This document shows, piece after piece, positions 1 to 11,117 of a stretch of DNA of 64,000 nucleotides. The notes beneath the pieces were generated by a model. It was not told the origin of the DNA, did no database searches, and was given only the letters and a program-made list of their open reading frames with translations. The position numbers were made by a program, and so were the translations under genes. Location: the NCBI GenBank assembly GCA_017591395.1, contig WEDG01002035.1:1-64000 (forward strand), in the 5' to 3' direction. The DNA is from Schistocephalus solidus. Its lineage: Eukaryota > Platyhelminthes > Cestoda > Diphyllobothriidea > Diphyllobothriidae. Numbering within the stretch: position 1 is the first letter of the stretch; each line of letters opens with the position of its first letter.

Positions 1-126
1 TCAGCAGTTCCTTCAATTCCGTGACGGAGTCTTCCAAAATGTTCTCCAAAGGGTCCGGCTTGCTGGAACTGCAGGATATGCCGACAACGAAGGGTTGACC
101 GAAAGTCGGGTGGCTTAAACGGCAAA
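1..126 (-). CDS. Partial exon candidate, unidentified gene (runs off window)
   Basis: On the minus strand this stretch reads open to the window edge, giving about 42 codons with a coding look (SHPTFGQPFVVGIS, then a Ser/Pro/Asp-rich part and an acidic helix-like end NILEDSVTELKELL). The exon would start after an AG at 128-127 (minus reading CCCATAG). The pyrimidine tract before it is weak. The first codon is split, so the upstream exon must end with one base of a codon. The candidate exon at 4224-4310 supplies exactly that in one of its frames, and both ORF-bearing LINE relics at 311-4590 would then lie in or beside the intron. I do not recognise the protein. Chance openness over 126 bases is possible. 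Confidence 0.35.
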
Positions 127-310
127 CTATGGGTCATAGGCATTACTTCAAGCCTTGAAAAATCTTCATCCCGTTAATATGCAACTGAATGCGTACTTCC
201 GGAACTTCTATTTAGAATTTATATTTGGTTAGCGCTGAAAAGGCCCTGTCAAAACAATGCTTATTAACGAAATAAAATAATGAGGTGTGTGCAGATTAAA
301 TGTACAAATA

Positions 311-2700
311 TTTTATAATTTATTTATTTATTTATTGCCAGTTTACAGGCAAGGTCAAAAGGGATATATACAGTAGGGGGTCCAGCTGACAGTGAAAAAA
401 ACTCCTGATCGTTCTTTAAGGTATTTTCAGGAGAAAAACTGCAGCTTGTTGAACAGATTAAAGTTTAGGACAGGGAAGTGTTGACACAGGTGCACAGTGT
501 AGTACTTCTCCTTTCGGTGTTGTGGATCTGGTCTTCTGTACTAGCAGCAAGTATGTCGGCGAGCGGCTGCTAGCTGTAGACTGAGGAATAACCCGATTAC
601 GGACTGCAGAGCCAGCAATATTGCTTTCAGCATGAAGTCCGGCATAGGATTCAGAGTCCGTGGACGCCATCAGAACAGAAAAGAGCTTCCAGAGAATCAG
701 CACCCAAAAATTCGCGGAAGGTGTCCTGAATGTAGAAAAACTAGTGACAGCTCTCGTAAAACAAAGGATAGTTTTGCTGAATTTTTAATACTTCTGGGTA
801 GTTTATTCCAGATTGCTATAGCGTTTACCGAAAAAACTGACGGTATTTAACGGTGCGTGCCAAAGGAAGAAATAAGAATACATCTCTATGATTGGTGCGC
901 CGACAGTGGTCGAGCTGCCTCAGGGATGTAAGGGGGTGAAAGGTAAAACCGTTTAAAAGCTTGAACAGTAAAACCTCTGAGATAACTTTTGATATTGACT
1001 GTGTAGACGAAGGCTTCTTGTTTGCTAATGAGGGTGAAACCCGACGTTCCATTGGGGTTTTATCCCTGCAGATAAACAACTTGTTTTTTTCAAATATTGA
1101 GCTGAGTGCTCATGCTTAGAGAAAATAAGGTCAACTTTAATCACTGACAATGTTTTGACCAAAACTGGTGGGTTTCGCTACGGGAAGACAACCTTTTAGC
1201 TTCAGCTACTTTAAATTTAAAGCCGCATGAGTAAAGGAAATGAAATGCAACCTCCAAGGGGATTTTACTCTTGGGGACGTTTTTTATAAGAAAATTGAAA
1301 CTTATCTTATGTCGGTCAATTGACTCTGTACTGACCATGTTTATAAAAGGCTCTAGTTTCACGCATTGTTGAGAAGTGAGTGAAGACAACTTTCCATCAA
1401 AAATAGTTCAAAGGATCGTGAAGAGATAACCATATTTAGACATAAAGGTATTTAAGTTTTCCAGGGCGTCAAGGTCTAATTTCTTCATGCTTAAGGAGGG
1501 TTCCTTTAGTGGAAGTTTTACGCGAAGTGGATGTTTGCCTCTATATTTTCTGTAAGGCTCTGCAGTAGCTCATTGGAAAAGGTTGGATTGTTGATTGAAC
1601 ATATGCAATGCCATTCTAGAGTGCTTATGCAATTATTTATTAATTCATTGTTGAAGTTAGCAAATTTGAGGTTATTGCAATTTACCTCACGCTTTTTAGA
1701 AAGGGAGATTGGAAAAAAACAGTGAATTAGTGCGTGATCACGTGTGAATAGATCATGATGGAAATTCATAAAGAGAGGGTGGGCATCATTTTTTAAAAAT
1801 TTAATCTTAAATGCTGTCATTTCTAGTCACTAAACGTATCAGTTGACACATGTTGGAAAAGTTAATAGGATCAACCAAGTTCTGATGTTTTGGCTGAGAG
1901 TACTTTGCCTGCCAGTAAATGTCTGGCAGATAAAAATTGCCAACGATAATTTTGACAGCAAATTGAGCCTCTGCAACTTTTTAAAATACTTCACAGAGCT
2001 CATTATCATTGCCATAATAACACGTAGGATTAAAGACACAGCCAATTACCCCTTTTTTATTGTGCGGGAGGATGACTGAAACAATGCATACATGTCCAGA
2101 AAAGGACAAAATGCTCAACTGAAAAGGGAAATGTACAAAGGATGACTTAAATATAAAGAAGGCAACTACCACCACATTTTTCAGCGCGGTCTTGTCGGAA
2201 CAAATTTAAATTAACTATAAAAAGCGTCGAGTCAGAAATAAGAGAGTGAACCCCGGATTACGCGATGAACATCACATCTGGATCAAGCTCAAAAGCTACA
2301 GTTCTAAGCTCAGCCATCTTATTTACAACTGATCTCGCATCGAGGGAAACTAAACTGAGATTATTCCTGAGCTGCAGGTTTCATTCATCAGTATTTAAAT
2401 AAGGTAGATTGGTTGGTGGCGAAGAAAACTGGGGAGAAGAAACAAAAGGTGGGAAACAAAATTGCTCTGATCAACAATTTGTCGAAATGGTACCGTTTAA
2501 AGAACTGAGATTATTGTACAACTGCATATTTGGATGAAAACCATGGAATGGAAGGCTATATTGTGGCGTGGTGAAGATAGTTGATGGCATAGAAATGAGA
2601 TTTTGAGGGAAAATTGCGCAAATTGAGCAGGCACTCTGCAAGGCCCAAACGGACATATCGTCCGTTCTTTAGGGGTTTTCTAAATCACGCATGAGGCGAA
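311..2700 (-). mobile_element. Degenerate CR1-like LINE (copy A), endonuclease and C-terminus
   Basis: A non-LTR retrotransposon relic read on the minus strand. Pieces of the apurinic-type endonuclease domain come first: a strand reading KIIVGNFYLPDIYW at about 1911-1955, where active elements have GDFN, followed by a QPKHQNLVDPINFSN-type segment down to about 1820. Next comes linker sequence (LINNCISTLEWHCICSIN, about 1560-1700). The conserved end of the reverse transcriptase ORF follows (FSVNAIAIWNKLP, about 783-836). Then a 3' UTR and a short (TTTA)n tail at 319-336. I found no reverse transcriptase palm motifs between linker and C-terminus, so the catalytic core seems deleted. Frameshifts and stops are frequent, so it is dead. 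Its 3' end matches copy B: a tract like TTTTTCACTG followed by TGCCTGTAAAC just before the tail. Confidence 0.65.
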
Positions 2701-4223
2701 CGCAAAAGTATTTTTGGGTCATTTGGAATCTTAGGATAGAAGGCCAGAAATTAATTAAATAATTTCTTCGTTTTTGCGAGCATCAGCTGCTTATCAATGC
2801 ATAATTCCTGTAAATACCCAAGAAAAATGCGCTTAGTCTTCCACCACTTCCGCGAAATCCACACACATTAGTCGTTTATTTACGTCGAGAAACTACCGGT
2901 TGGCATTTCTGAGCTCAATATTGACATTTTCCATTCCGTAAGTTCATCAGCAACATTAAATGACGTGGGGAAAAGCCGCAGGATTTGATTGTTCAGTTAC
3001 CGTGCCATACGCCCTCATGTTCTATAATCTAGGGACAATGGTTTTGTACTTTACATAATCTATTTCAAGTTCACTAAGGCCTTTGATCGTGTTGACTATG
3101 CCCTACTTCTCCTGAAACTCTCCTCTTCCGGTATATGTAGTAAACTTATGGAATTGAAATCTTCATACCAAAGATCTCGCACAAAATATGTTAAGGTATC
3201 CAATGTTATCTTCAAACCTGCACGTGTGAGGAGTGGAGTTATTCAGGTTAGTATGCTTGACCCGCTCTTATTTTGTTATTTTCGTCAATGATGTACCAGG
3301 TTTATTTCGGAATGGAAAGGCCGTTTATGTATGCCAACGATTTAAAAGTTGCCTACCGATAAAAACCTGCAGATAGCGACAGCGTGCTCGAACTACTAAA
3401 AAACGATCTTGCGGCCTTCGTCCAGTGGTGCTGCACAAGGCGCCTTTCCCTTTCTTGGCACAAATGTTCCGTGATGGTTGTTGGCGACAACCATCAGCCT
3501 CAACTAAGCATAGATGGTCACAACCTTAATGTGCCTGGCGTTGTTAAAGATCTGGGCATATAATATACGTACGATCTTAATCCTTCAGACTATTGTGCCC
3601 TGATTGTCTTCAAAGCACGCAGAACTACGGGTTTATACTCCAAAATTTCAAAAATTTCGATATTAGACTCCATCTTTATAAAATGTACGTTAGGCCTAGC
3701 TTGGAAAACTGGTCGTTTCTATTTAGCTTTCTGTGCGCTTGTGAATGGAGAAAAATAGAATCGGTCCAGCAATTCTTTATTAAAAGAAATTTATCGTCGG
3801 ATCACCGTAATCTGATGTATGAAGAACGCTTTGTGCTTGTAAACATCGAGGCCTTATGGATTCGCCGATTAGAGAAGGGAGTGTATTTTATTTTTAAGCT
3901 TTTAAACAGTCGTACTTTTAATCCCTTACCACTGTGAGGCATCTTGACCACTATCAGAGAGCAATCATCGCAATGTTTTTTTTTTATTTCTTTCATTATC
4001 TCCCACAGTTAAGTGTCGTCGGTTCTTTTCGGTAAACGCCATAGCCATGTGAAATAAACTACCTCAGAATATAAAAATCCAGCGAAGTTATTCTTTGTTT
4101 AAGGGAAATATTACGATTTTTTGAGTTTAGAACAGCTTCCGAGAATTCTGGATGCGGATACGGAAGAATATGTTTTCCAGTTCAACGGAGTGCGCGGCAT
4201 TTGAGCCTGATCCAAGGACTTAC

Positions 4224-4310
4224 CTTGAGGGCGATTGCGTCGTCTCTGCAGCCCGCACCCGTTGACTTCTTTGGCAGACAGCGAGCAACCGTCCATGGAT
4301 GCACACTTGC
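4224..4310 (-). CDS. Internal exon candidate, unidentified gene
   Basis: An 87-base minus-strand stretch is bounded by a good acceptor (TTCTGCTCCAG, AG at 4312-4311) and an almost perfect donor (CTCAAG then GTAAGT). Its length is a multiple of three and it is open in all three frames. In the frame compatible with the exon candidate at 1-126 it reads CASMDGCSLSAKEVNGCG followed by a basic run. It lies between the end of the LINE copy B ORF and that element's 3' tail, which is odd for a host exon, so a chance match or a captured segment must be considered. No family is recognised. Confidence 0.3.
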
Positions 4311-4448
4311 CTGGAGCAGAATTGTGGTTCCAAAAAAAGACAGAGAGACAGCAAATAAAAAGAACTTGTGTTAGCCTTTCCCCGATCTGAACCGCTGTCG
4401 CCGCACAGGCAGCAGGTGATCTCCTGAATAACATAAATTTACAAAAGA

Positions 4449-4469
4449 AACACACACACACACACACAT

Positions 4470-4513
<44 letters not shown>
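4449..4513. repeat. (CA)n(TA)n microsatellite
   Basis: A compound dinucleotide run: about 14 CA units with one TA interruption, then about 16 TA units. It sits in the 3' UTR of LINE copy B. Confidence 0.95.
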
Positions 4514-4516
<3 letters not shown>

Positions 4517-4609
4517 TGATTTTTTCACTGCCAGCCTGATCTCCACTGAATTTTTCCTCGGATAATGCCTGTAAACCGGTGGTAAATACATTTTATTATT
4601 ATTATTATG

Positions 4610-6820
4610 TGCCGTTTTATGCGTCTTTATATGCTGCTTCGGTGATATTCAAGGTAAAAACGTTTCATAGTTACTTCTCATACACAATCGGCACAATGCA
4701 AAACTGTTATGTTTGCAGCTGCAAGAACAAAGAGATTTACCAGATAGACAATTCGACTATCAGAAATTGAATAGTAATTGCTTCAAATAAAAGAAAAAGT
4801 CTTAAAGGACATTAATAACCAGACTTTTACGTGCCATTAAATACAAGCCAGATCGAGCTTGGCAGGCAGTTATCCAACGCACGTCGTTCAGCACGCGAGT
4901 CGAGTAACAGATAAGTGCCCTGCAAATTAAGCGACTTAAAAAATCCTACAATTTAATGCATCTCTACAAGAACTTCGCGAAAAGAACATTCATATATAAA
5001 AAATAATTTTTATTTGGCCATAATTAACTTATTCATGTTCGAAAATTTATTCATAGACAGGTTAAATTGCATTATTTGGCGGTGTACAACATTCAGGAAA
5101 GTTAGGGTTCATTTATAGTAAATATACTCTGAAGAACGTGGGGCCACATCCCCGCCTAGCCACACCCACGCCCCGGTTATGAAGGGGCCTATGAATAGGC
5201 GGCAGCGCTTGTTTGCTTATCCGATTCTGGCAGCAGCATAAACAATTGCGCTTCATCTGCATGCTTTTCCAGCTCCGTTCCCATCAAGCGTATATTTTTG
5301 GAAATTGTTTTTAAAATTTACTTTTCACGCATTTTTTGCCTTTAATTGCAGAAAATCATCCAAATGTCCCGGAGCCCACATGTTTATAATATTTCTACAT
5401 TGATCTACAAAGTGTTGGGTCTATAAAAAGTTTTATTATGTTGCAGTGTCTAATCCCACCGCTTTTCAGTCATTTTGCACCATTTCCTCCTCTTAATCAC
5501 CGGCTAGTTCATATTTTATATCACCCGCTAGTTATATATATTATTCCAACTCCCTTGTTCTACGTATCCTTTTATCATTATCTGAAACCGGCAGCAGGCC
5601 TAAAAAGCCTTTCGTATCAATCATCTTGGCGTTGATCTTTGCCTGGATTAGATTTTCAAACAATAGAAACTTTTACAGAAATTGATTCATCCAAATAAAT
5701 ACTTCGTGCCCTGAGTAAGCTCACGAATTTTTTATTTAGAGCAATTGAACCTCTTTGAGTACCACGTTACTATGGATTTTAATTGCCTCGCGTTAACATA
5801 TAACGGATGCAAAGTCCAATGATGGAATTATTAACTATCTGCTGCAAAAAACCAAGGCTAACAATATTCATTGATTTTAAACCTTTTGATTTTAGCATTA
5901 AGTTTATGATAGGTTTGTATAAAAAGCGTTTTAAATGATTGAAAGTGACTTTATTAACCACTGTATACAATGGTAAATAATGTCACTTTCAATAATCTAG
6001 TGATTATTAATATGTATTAATTAGTACTATATTCACCATCCGATAATGAGCAGATTTTACTGAAAGGGAATAGTTCTGCTAGTAAAAATCTATTTGAAAG
6101 TCAAGTAAATAGGGAAATTTAAATGTAACGAATGTTTAACGCATTGATTATCCATTCACTCCTGAATAATTACCGCCACACTCCTCCCAAAATGCTTCTA
6201 ACTATTGGAAAAATTAAAATGAAGTAAAAAGGTAATATTAACTGTCAGAAAATATTATAAGGAGTTCGTAAAATCGGGTAAAACTGAGCGATGACTGGCG
6301 GAATGCATTCATTCATCCCTAACATCCTTTTGTTGATATTCCATAAGAGATGTGCACATATTACTAATTTTTGATGTATTGGTAAGCAACTCATCTGCCA
6401 TCCTTTCATCAGGATGCTCGTTCAAGTACTTATATTTTCACCTTTTATGTGTTAATGACCATTTGAACCTTTAAAATCCTGTAGGCCTTTGTTGCCCAAT
6501 AATATGCGATGACTTTTATCTTAATTGTGTAATTCTTTGTTTTGTGATGGAAAAGTGGCTGTTTATTAGTTTTCTAAAAACAGTCCTCAGCAGATTGGTA
6601 AAAGTTTGAGCTTTGAGTAGCCAGCAGCTATCTGTTGGGCCAATTTCTAAAAGGTAGAGTGATAGATGGCGTAAACCCTGCAGTCATAATTGCAGTGCAT
6701 CAAATTACCTAGCTAAGCGATCGCCACAACGACATAGATGATGCATTACTCTGTTTATGCATGGTAAGCCAGTTGTGGAGATCAGATCATGAAGCAAATA
6801 TAGAAGATTTTAAAAGTGCA
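4610..6820. other. Gene-poor AT-rich stretch
   Basis: I see no recognisable coding exon, RNA gene or mobile element. Open frames are short and AT-biased. A GC-richer patch near 5140-5210 has the look of an old repeat but could not be assigned. Confidence 0.5.
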
Positions 6821-6826
6821 TACATA

Positions 6827-7052
6827 GCTAATATGAACAAATCAGCGGTCCAAAAACTGCCACTCGGTAGCCTTGCACAGAGATTTTATTATTTAAAATT
6901 GTCATAAAATATCATAAATAGCTATTTAGCTATTTAGCTTGCATGCACTAGTGCATGCAAGCTAATATGAACAAATCAGCGGTCCACAAACTGCCACTCG
7001 ATAGCCTTGCATAGAGATTTTATTATTTAAAATTGTCATAAATATCACAAAT
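6827..7052. repeat. Direct duplication of about 92 bases around a palindrome
   Basis: The segment starting GCTAATATGAACAAATCAGC at 6827 is repeated from 6961, period 134, with about four substitutions and one single-base gap over 92 bases. The linker between the copies holds a short CTATTTAG direct repeat and the palindrome at 6934-6965, which overlaps the start of the second copy. Confidence 0.9.
6934..6965. repeat. Perfect 32-base palindrome
   Basis: The centre lies between 6949 and 6950 (TGCACTAGTGCA core). Every base from 6934 to 6949 pairs with its mirror position from 6950 to 6965, with no loop. It could extrude as a cruciform or mark a junction in the duplication. Confidence 0.95.
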
Positions 7053-7054
7053 TT

Positions 7055-9360
7055 TCGTGCTTACTTACACTTCATTTAGCAACCCGTTGGCTTATGGTGT
7101 CATGACTTCATTTCAATCGAGAAAATTGAACAAACGAAGACTCCATTGGCCTTGTAGTTTTACGGGGTTGCGCTGAGATTTGAATGTATGAAGACATAAG
7201 TAACGCTCAATTATCTTCAGGGAATGGTCACACTTCTACCTAATTTCAAAAAAACCCTCGAGCTCTACCTTAGGTCAAAATGTGCTGCTATTGTGTTGGT
7301 AAGGCCTGATAGAAAAATGCCGGCATCCATTGAGTGGTTGCTTTAATATACGCACGAATATCCCCGTTTGGATTTCAATACAACGCAACTTCACTTTAAA
7401 TGAGACAAAAGTGTCCTTTATGTGTGTTAGTGTGTACATACTTCATGAAGCTATATAAATTTATACATCGTATTTACAGGGAATCTTGGTGGCGCCAAGA
7501 TAGCAACTTTGTTAACATGATCCAAGAAGACGAGCACTCAATGTTACATACTACAAACTGATGTTACTTGATCAACAGATGGAACCCTGCTAATTTTTTA
7601 TTTGAATACAAGTGAATTTATTCGTATTGCTAGGACTCACAAAGTATATAGTTTAGAATTCTTACTAAAGGGATCCTTTTGGTGATAATCCACTTGTAAA
7701 ATAGAAATCAATCTTTCACTCTTAAAAAAACGTTGATACTTCTTTCTGTCATTCATCTCAAGTCCTCCAACATTTTATTAGAAAGGATCGTTGTATTGAG
7801 AACAAAACCGCCTGCATCTAATCTATCTAATTAAAAACAAGATTGAGGTATTCTCAAGTAGCACTCACGTGTTTAGAATCTTAAAATGGTAGAATGACTC
7901 GATAATACTATAAAAATGTCTTCATTTAAACATGTCTTCCTTATACACGTGCAGATTTGGATAGAACTTTCTTAGTAATTTAGTTTAGGAGATTGCTTTT
8001 GAAGTTCAAATTGAATCTAATGGTTTCACGTATTCCCTTTGGTAACTTAAGAGTCGTAGTCTCTACGGAACTTAAATGATACCAAAGTACATATTCTGGT
8101 CCGTGACGGCGAAAAGTGTAATTTGCGTTGAAAGATACAAATAAATAAATAAAAAGAGGCAGACAAACTCTGTTGTGACATCAAGCACATTTTTTTCAAA
8201 TTAAATATAGTAAATACATTGAGGTAAGCTACCAAAGATCAACATAGTATCAACATTTTCGATAAGTTAACGTGTTGCGTTTTACAGTTCCCAACATGGA
8301 AGGAATTTCGAAATTCAAATTATGTTGTTACATACTAGATAGCCAAACTCTGTCGCATATCTACTCCAAAAAGGCAAGCAGTGCGCAAACAGGCCAGTAT
8401 CATCACACATTGATACTTTCGTAATTATCTATTCCTTCGAACGTGTTCAGTTAAATAATAATTATAAATATTTCTACAATTGAAAAGGAGTACGCTTTTA
8501 GACTTATCATATAGCAGCTTTACATTTGCTCCTAACTGACCACAAACAGTAAAATATATCCCAATCCATCCTAAGGCAACGAGTGGATGAAAACTAACCC
8601 TGAAATACGTTTGACAAGCAAGCTGCATCTGATCAGGTTCTATGAATCAATTTTGGGCCTTATACCAGAACGCTTCAGCAACTCATGCATAAACATCGAT
8701 GGCCCTTTCTTCAATGCGTGCCTAGCAAACAGCTATTTACACAGTTATATAAATATTTCGATAAAAAGTGTGCTGTCTGATACAAAATTAGTAGTAACAC
8801 AATAAGCTATAGTGTAAGATTGCTTATTTTTGACGAATTATTAGTGTAAGTAAGATTTGCAGGCCAAAATGTCCGTTCAATGTTGAAAAAAAACTCCACC
8901 TCTGCTTATGAGTTATTGAAACCAAACCAACTGCAAATGATTTCTTATTTTTAAATAACCAGTAAAATAAGCCTTTGAATTTTCTCTAGCAAAGTGGCAC
9001 GTTAACCTTATAAAAGGTCGCATTTCTAATAGAGAAGAAATCGCAAAGAGAATTGAAAAACTAAAATTACTGTTTTCGACACATTTACTATAATTGTCGA
9101 ATAAAATTCTAATCCCATGTATCGGGGCGCCTGAAGCTGGATTATAAGTCAGTTTTTATTCAATTATTTTTTTTTCAGTAATCAAATCACAACTGTCCAG
9201 TAACTTTGAATTTTTTCACGAAAATGGCCGTCTTTTTGTCGCTGTTTCTTCTGTAAAACATATGTGGTACCTTGCAACCACCTTCTGCGACTGTAGCACT
9301 CTACCACTGAAACAAACAAGAAGTGCCAAGTTTCAATGTTGAAATGACACTGTAAATCGG
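7055..9360. other. Gene-poor AT-rich stretch
   Basis: No supported gene. A short AAATAAATAAATAAAA run near 8137-8153 could be the tail of an old retroposon, but no body was recognised next to it. Confidence 0.5.
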
Positions 9361-9534
9361 GATACGGGACCTATTTCCCGTTGTGGTAGGGTTTTCTCTA
9401 GAGCTCTTACAAACAGGCCCATAACACTCAGGAACAAAGGCAGGAGAGAGTTCCGCCAAACACAAGGAAGGCGTAAATGGTACATTTTGGGTAATTAGGT
9501 GTCAGCAGCTAGCTATAACCAAGCTGTGGTGTTT

Positions 9535-9600
9535 TACACTAGGGATTCGAACCCATGATTTTTGGACATTTAAAGGACGCTCATTAACCGAGATACGAAA
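9535..9600 (-). mobile_element. tRNA-like SINE head (internal pol III promoter)
   Basis: The minus strand carries a perfect B-box-like GGGTTCGAATCCC at 9554-9542, and about 20-30 bases upstream an A-box-like TCTCGGTTAATGAGCG at about 9591-9576. An anticodon-like loop CTTTAAA lies between. No acceptor stem pairing was found, so this is a tRNA-derived SINE head rather than a tRNA gene. A stretch resembling the SINE core described at 10270-10570 lies at 9686-9722 in plus orientation, so the two pieces may come from different insertions. Confidence 0.5.
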
Positions 9601-10269
9601 ACTGATGGTTTTATTGTTCCCTAAGGTATAAGGTAGAGCTCTTGCAGGCAGGCGTATAGTGACCGCGAATATACTCCAAAGCTGCTGACGGCTACTCATC
9701 CAGAAATGCCCATTCCAATCTCCATTGTTTTTGTTGGAACTTCAATCTGCTGAGGTTAATTCCCATCACTCATATAGCTTCTTAACGTAAGATACTCTAA
9801 CTTTCATTTTGCTTAAGACTTTCAGAGACTTGCAGCTACCCTAAGGCAAAACATTTAAATTTTATACTGTCAGTAAAGGTTTCAGTTTGTTATCAATAAC
9901 TGTTGTCCGTGGAGAATAATAAAGAGAACAAGTTCATGTATCGTGGCCTGTTAAACTACTCGACAATATAGCAAGGTTTAAAGCCGAGTCCCTTCTCGAG
10001 CTTAAAACTTCCGCTCGGTTTTTTTGGAGTGTATTATTTTAGAGAACTCGATTTATCTAAGATAAGACGCTTTCTTAATGCGTATGTCAGAAGATATTCC
10101 TGAAATAAGAAATTTTTTTATAAATCAGTACCAAATGCATATGTCTTCGGACAAGTAAGTTTTAATAAGCATTCCTAAAGGAAATCCAAAGATTGCCTGA
10201 AGTATTTCTCATTTCTTCGTTGCAAATGTCTAAAATGACTTCTGTTTGCCTAAATTGAGGGATTTTAAT

Positions 10270-10570
10270 ATTTAAGTTGCACCGAAGGTCTGCGGTGGGA
10301 TTGCGATGTCAGATCAGGGTGGGAGTCCCATAATTCCAGTGGATTAATTGCTGTATAGGTCGCGCTCTGTTGCAATCAGGTGAGCTTAAGGTTTTTGTGA
10401 ATAATAACAGCTGAACATTGCTGACAAGGCAAGGGAGACTGGAATGGCCATTTCTCGCTCATTAGCTGTCATCAACCAGCCATCCCAACTCCAGGTCGTG
10501 CACCATCCGAGACTCAAATCTACGATCTGTTCATTAGAAGTCCAACACTCCAACCATTGAGCTGCGGGCT
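10270..10570 (-). mobile_element. tRNA-derived SINE, near full length
   Basis: On the minus strand, a tRNA-like head at 10570-10506 has an A-box-like GCTCAATGGTTGGAGTG, an anticodon-loop-like GGACTTCTAATG (closest to tRNA-Arg UCU) and a degraded B-box AGATTTGAGTC. The body that follows includes the core GCTAATGAGCGAGAAATGG, CCATTCCAGTCTCCCTTGCC and CAGCAATGTTC. The same core order recurs at 57040-57240 (+), 34300-34420 (+), 10680-10775 (-) and weakly at 9686-9722 (+). Family assignment rests on this within-window recurrence. Confidence 0.6.
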
Positions 10571-10679
10571 CGTTTTCTTATTGTTTCAATCGGAAATATT
10601 AACATTGGTGGATGGACGCTCATCGATCGCTAAAGGAACTCACTGGTCTCGTTCTGCCTTGGGGCTTACTCTCAAATTT

Positions 10680-10775
10680 CGTTAGCAGCCGCAGATGAAC
10701 ATTACCGACACGATAAGAAAGACGGGAGTGACCATTTTTGGCTCATTAGCAGCCATGGGACATCTCCTTAGACTT
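10680..10775 (-). mobile_element. Truncated SINE of the same family
   Basis: The minus strand reads GGCTGCTAATGAGCC, AAAAATGGTCACTCC and GGTAATGTTCATC, matching the core of the SINE at 10270-10570 in the same order. The tRNA-like head is absent. Confidence 0.5.
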
Positions 10776-11117
10776 CCAAATAAGGGTAAACCTTTCAAAG
10801 TAGAGAAAACCTGTCATCTATTTGGCCAACCGTGCTGCCCCAATCGGATGAATGATAGGAAAGATTACTAAAAACCACAGAAAGTTTTTCAACCCATATA
10901 TAAATTGACTGCATTCATCTGCCAAATATAAATTCCCTAACTCAGCCTGTCATATATTTCATTGGAAACATGTATTGGTAAACATACAAAACGATAAAAC
11001 CACATTTTATTTCTTTAATTTTTCTTTCCGCCTTTTTAGACGGCCAAATGGTTTTCTCAATTTAATATTTTGAAGCGAAAACGTCATACAAGCCTCAGGC
11101 CCCAGTGCAACATCACG

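Larger units (their letters stand above)
2930..4608 (+). mobile_element. Degenerate CR1-like LINE (copy B), reverse transcriptase part
   Basis: A plus-strand relic of the same LINE family as copy A. Reverse transcriptase motif A reads FTKAFDRVD at about 3070-3096. After frameshifts the motif C region reads YAND at 3330-3341 instead of YADD, which would abolish catalysis. The usual following block is present (DLAAFVQWC, then VVKDLGI near 3540), as are the thumb region LYKMYVRPSLE near 3680 and the C-terminus RRFFSVNAIAM-stop-NKLPQNI near 4015-4075. The shared 3' end (TTTTTTCACTGCC, then TGCCTGTAAACCGG) is at 4519-4582, followed by a (TTA)n tail. The 5' part with the endonuclease is missing, as is usual for 5'-truncated insertions. 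Clade assignment (CR1-like) rests on motif style only. Confidence 0.7.

Noticed and set aside
1..30. Stretch resembling a conserved small-subunit rRNA primer site (CCTTCAATTCC)
   Set aside because: Only about 11 bases fit, the surroundings do not match rRNA, and the minus strand reads as a coding-like exon.
4224..4310. Second zinc finger of a nuclear receptor DNA-binding domain (C-x5-C-x9-C spacing)
   Set aside because: The fourth Cys and the conserved residues between the Cys are missing. The spacing match is likely chance.
6827..7052. CRISPR-like array
   Set aside because: Only two repeat copies of about 92 bases, in a eukaryotic genome. It is a simple duplication.
9535..9600. Possible tRNA gene on the minus strand with a perfect B box
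   Set aside because: No seven-base acceptor stem or proper cloverleaf could be paired, and the context is repeat-like. Annotated as a SINE head instead.
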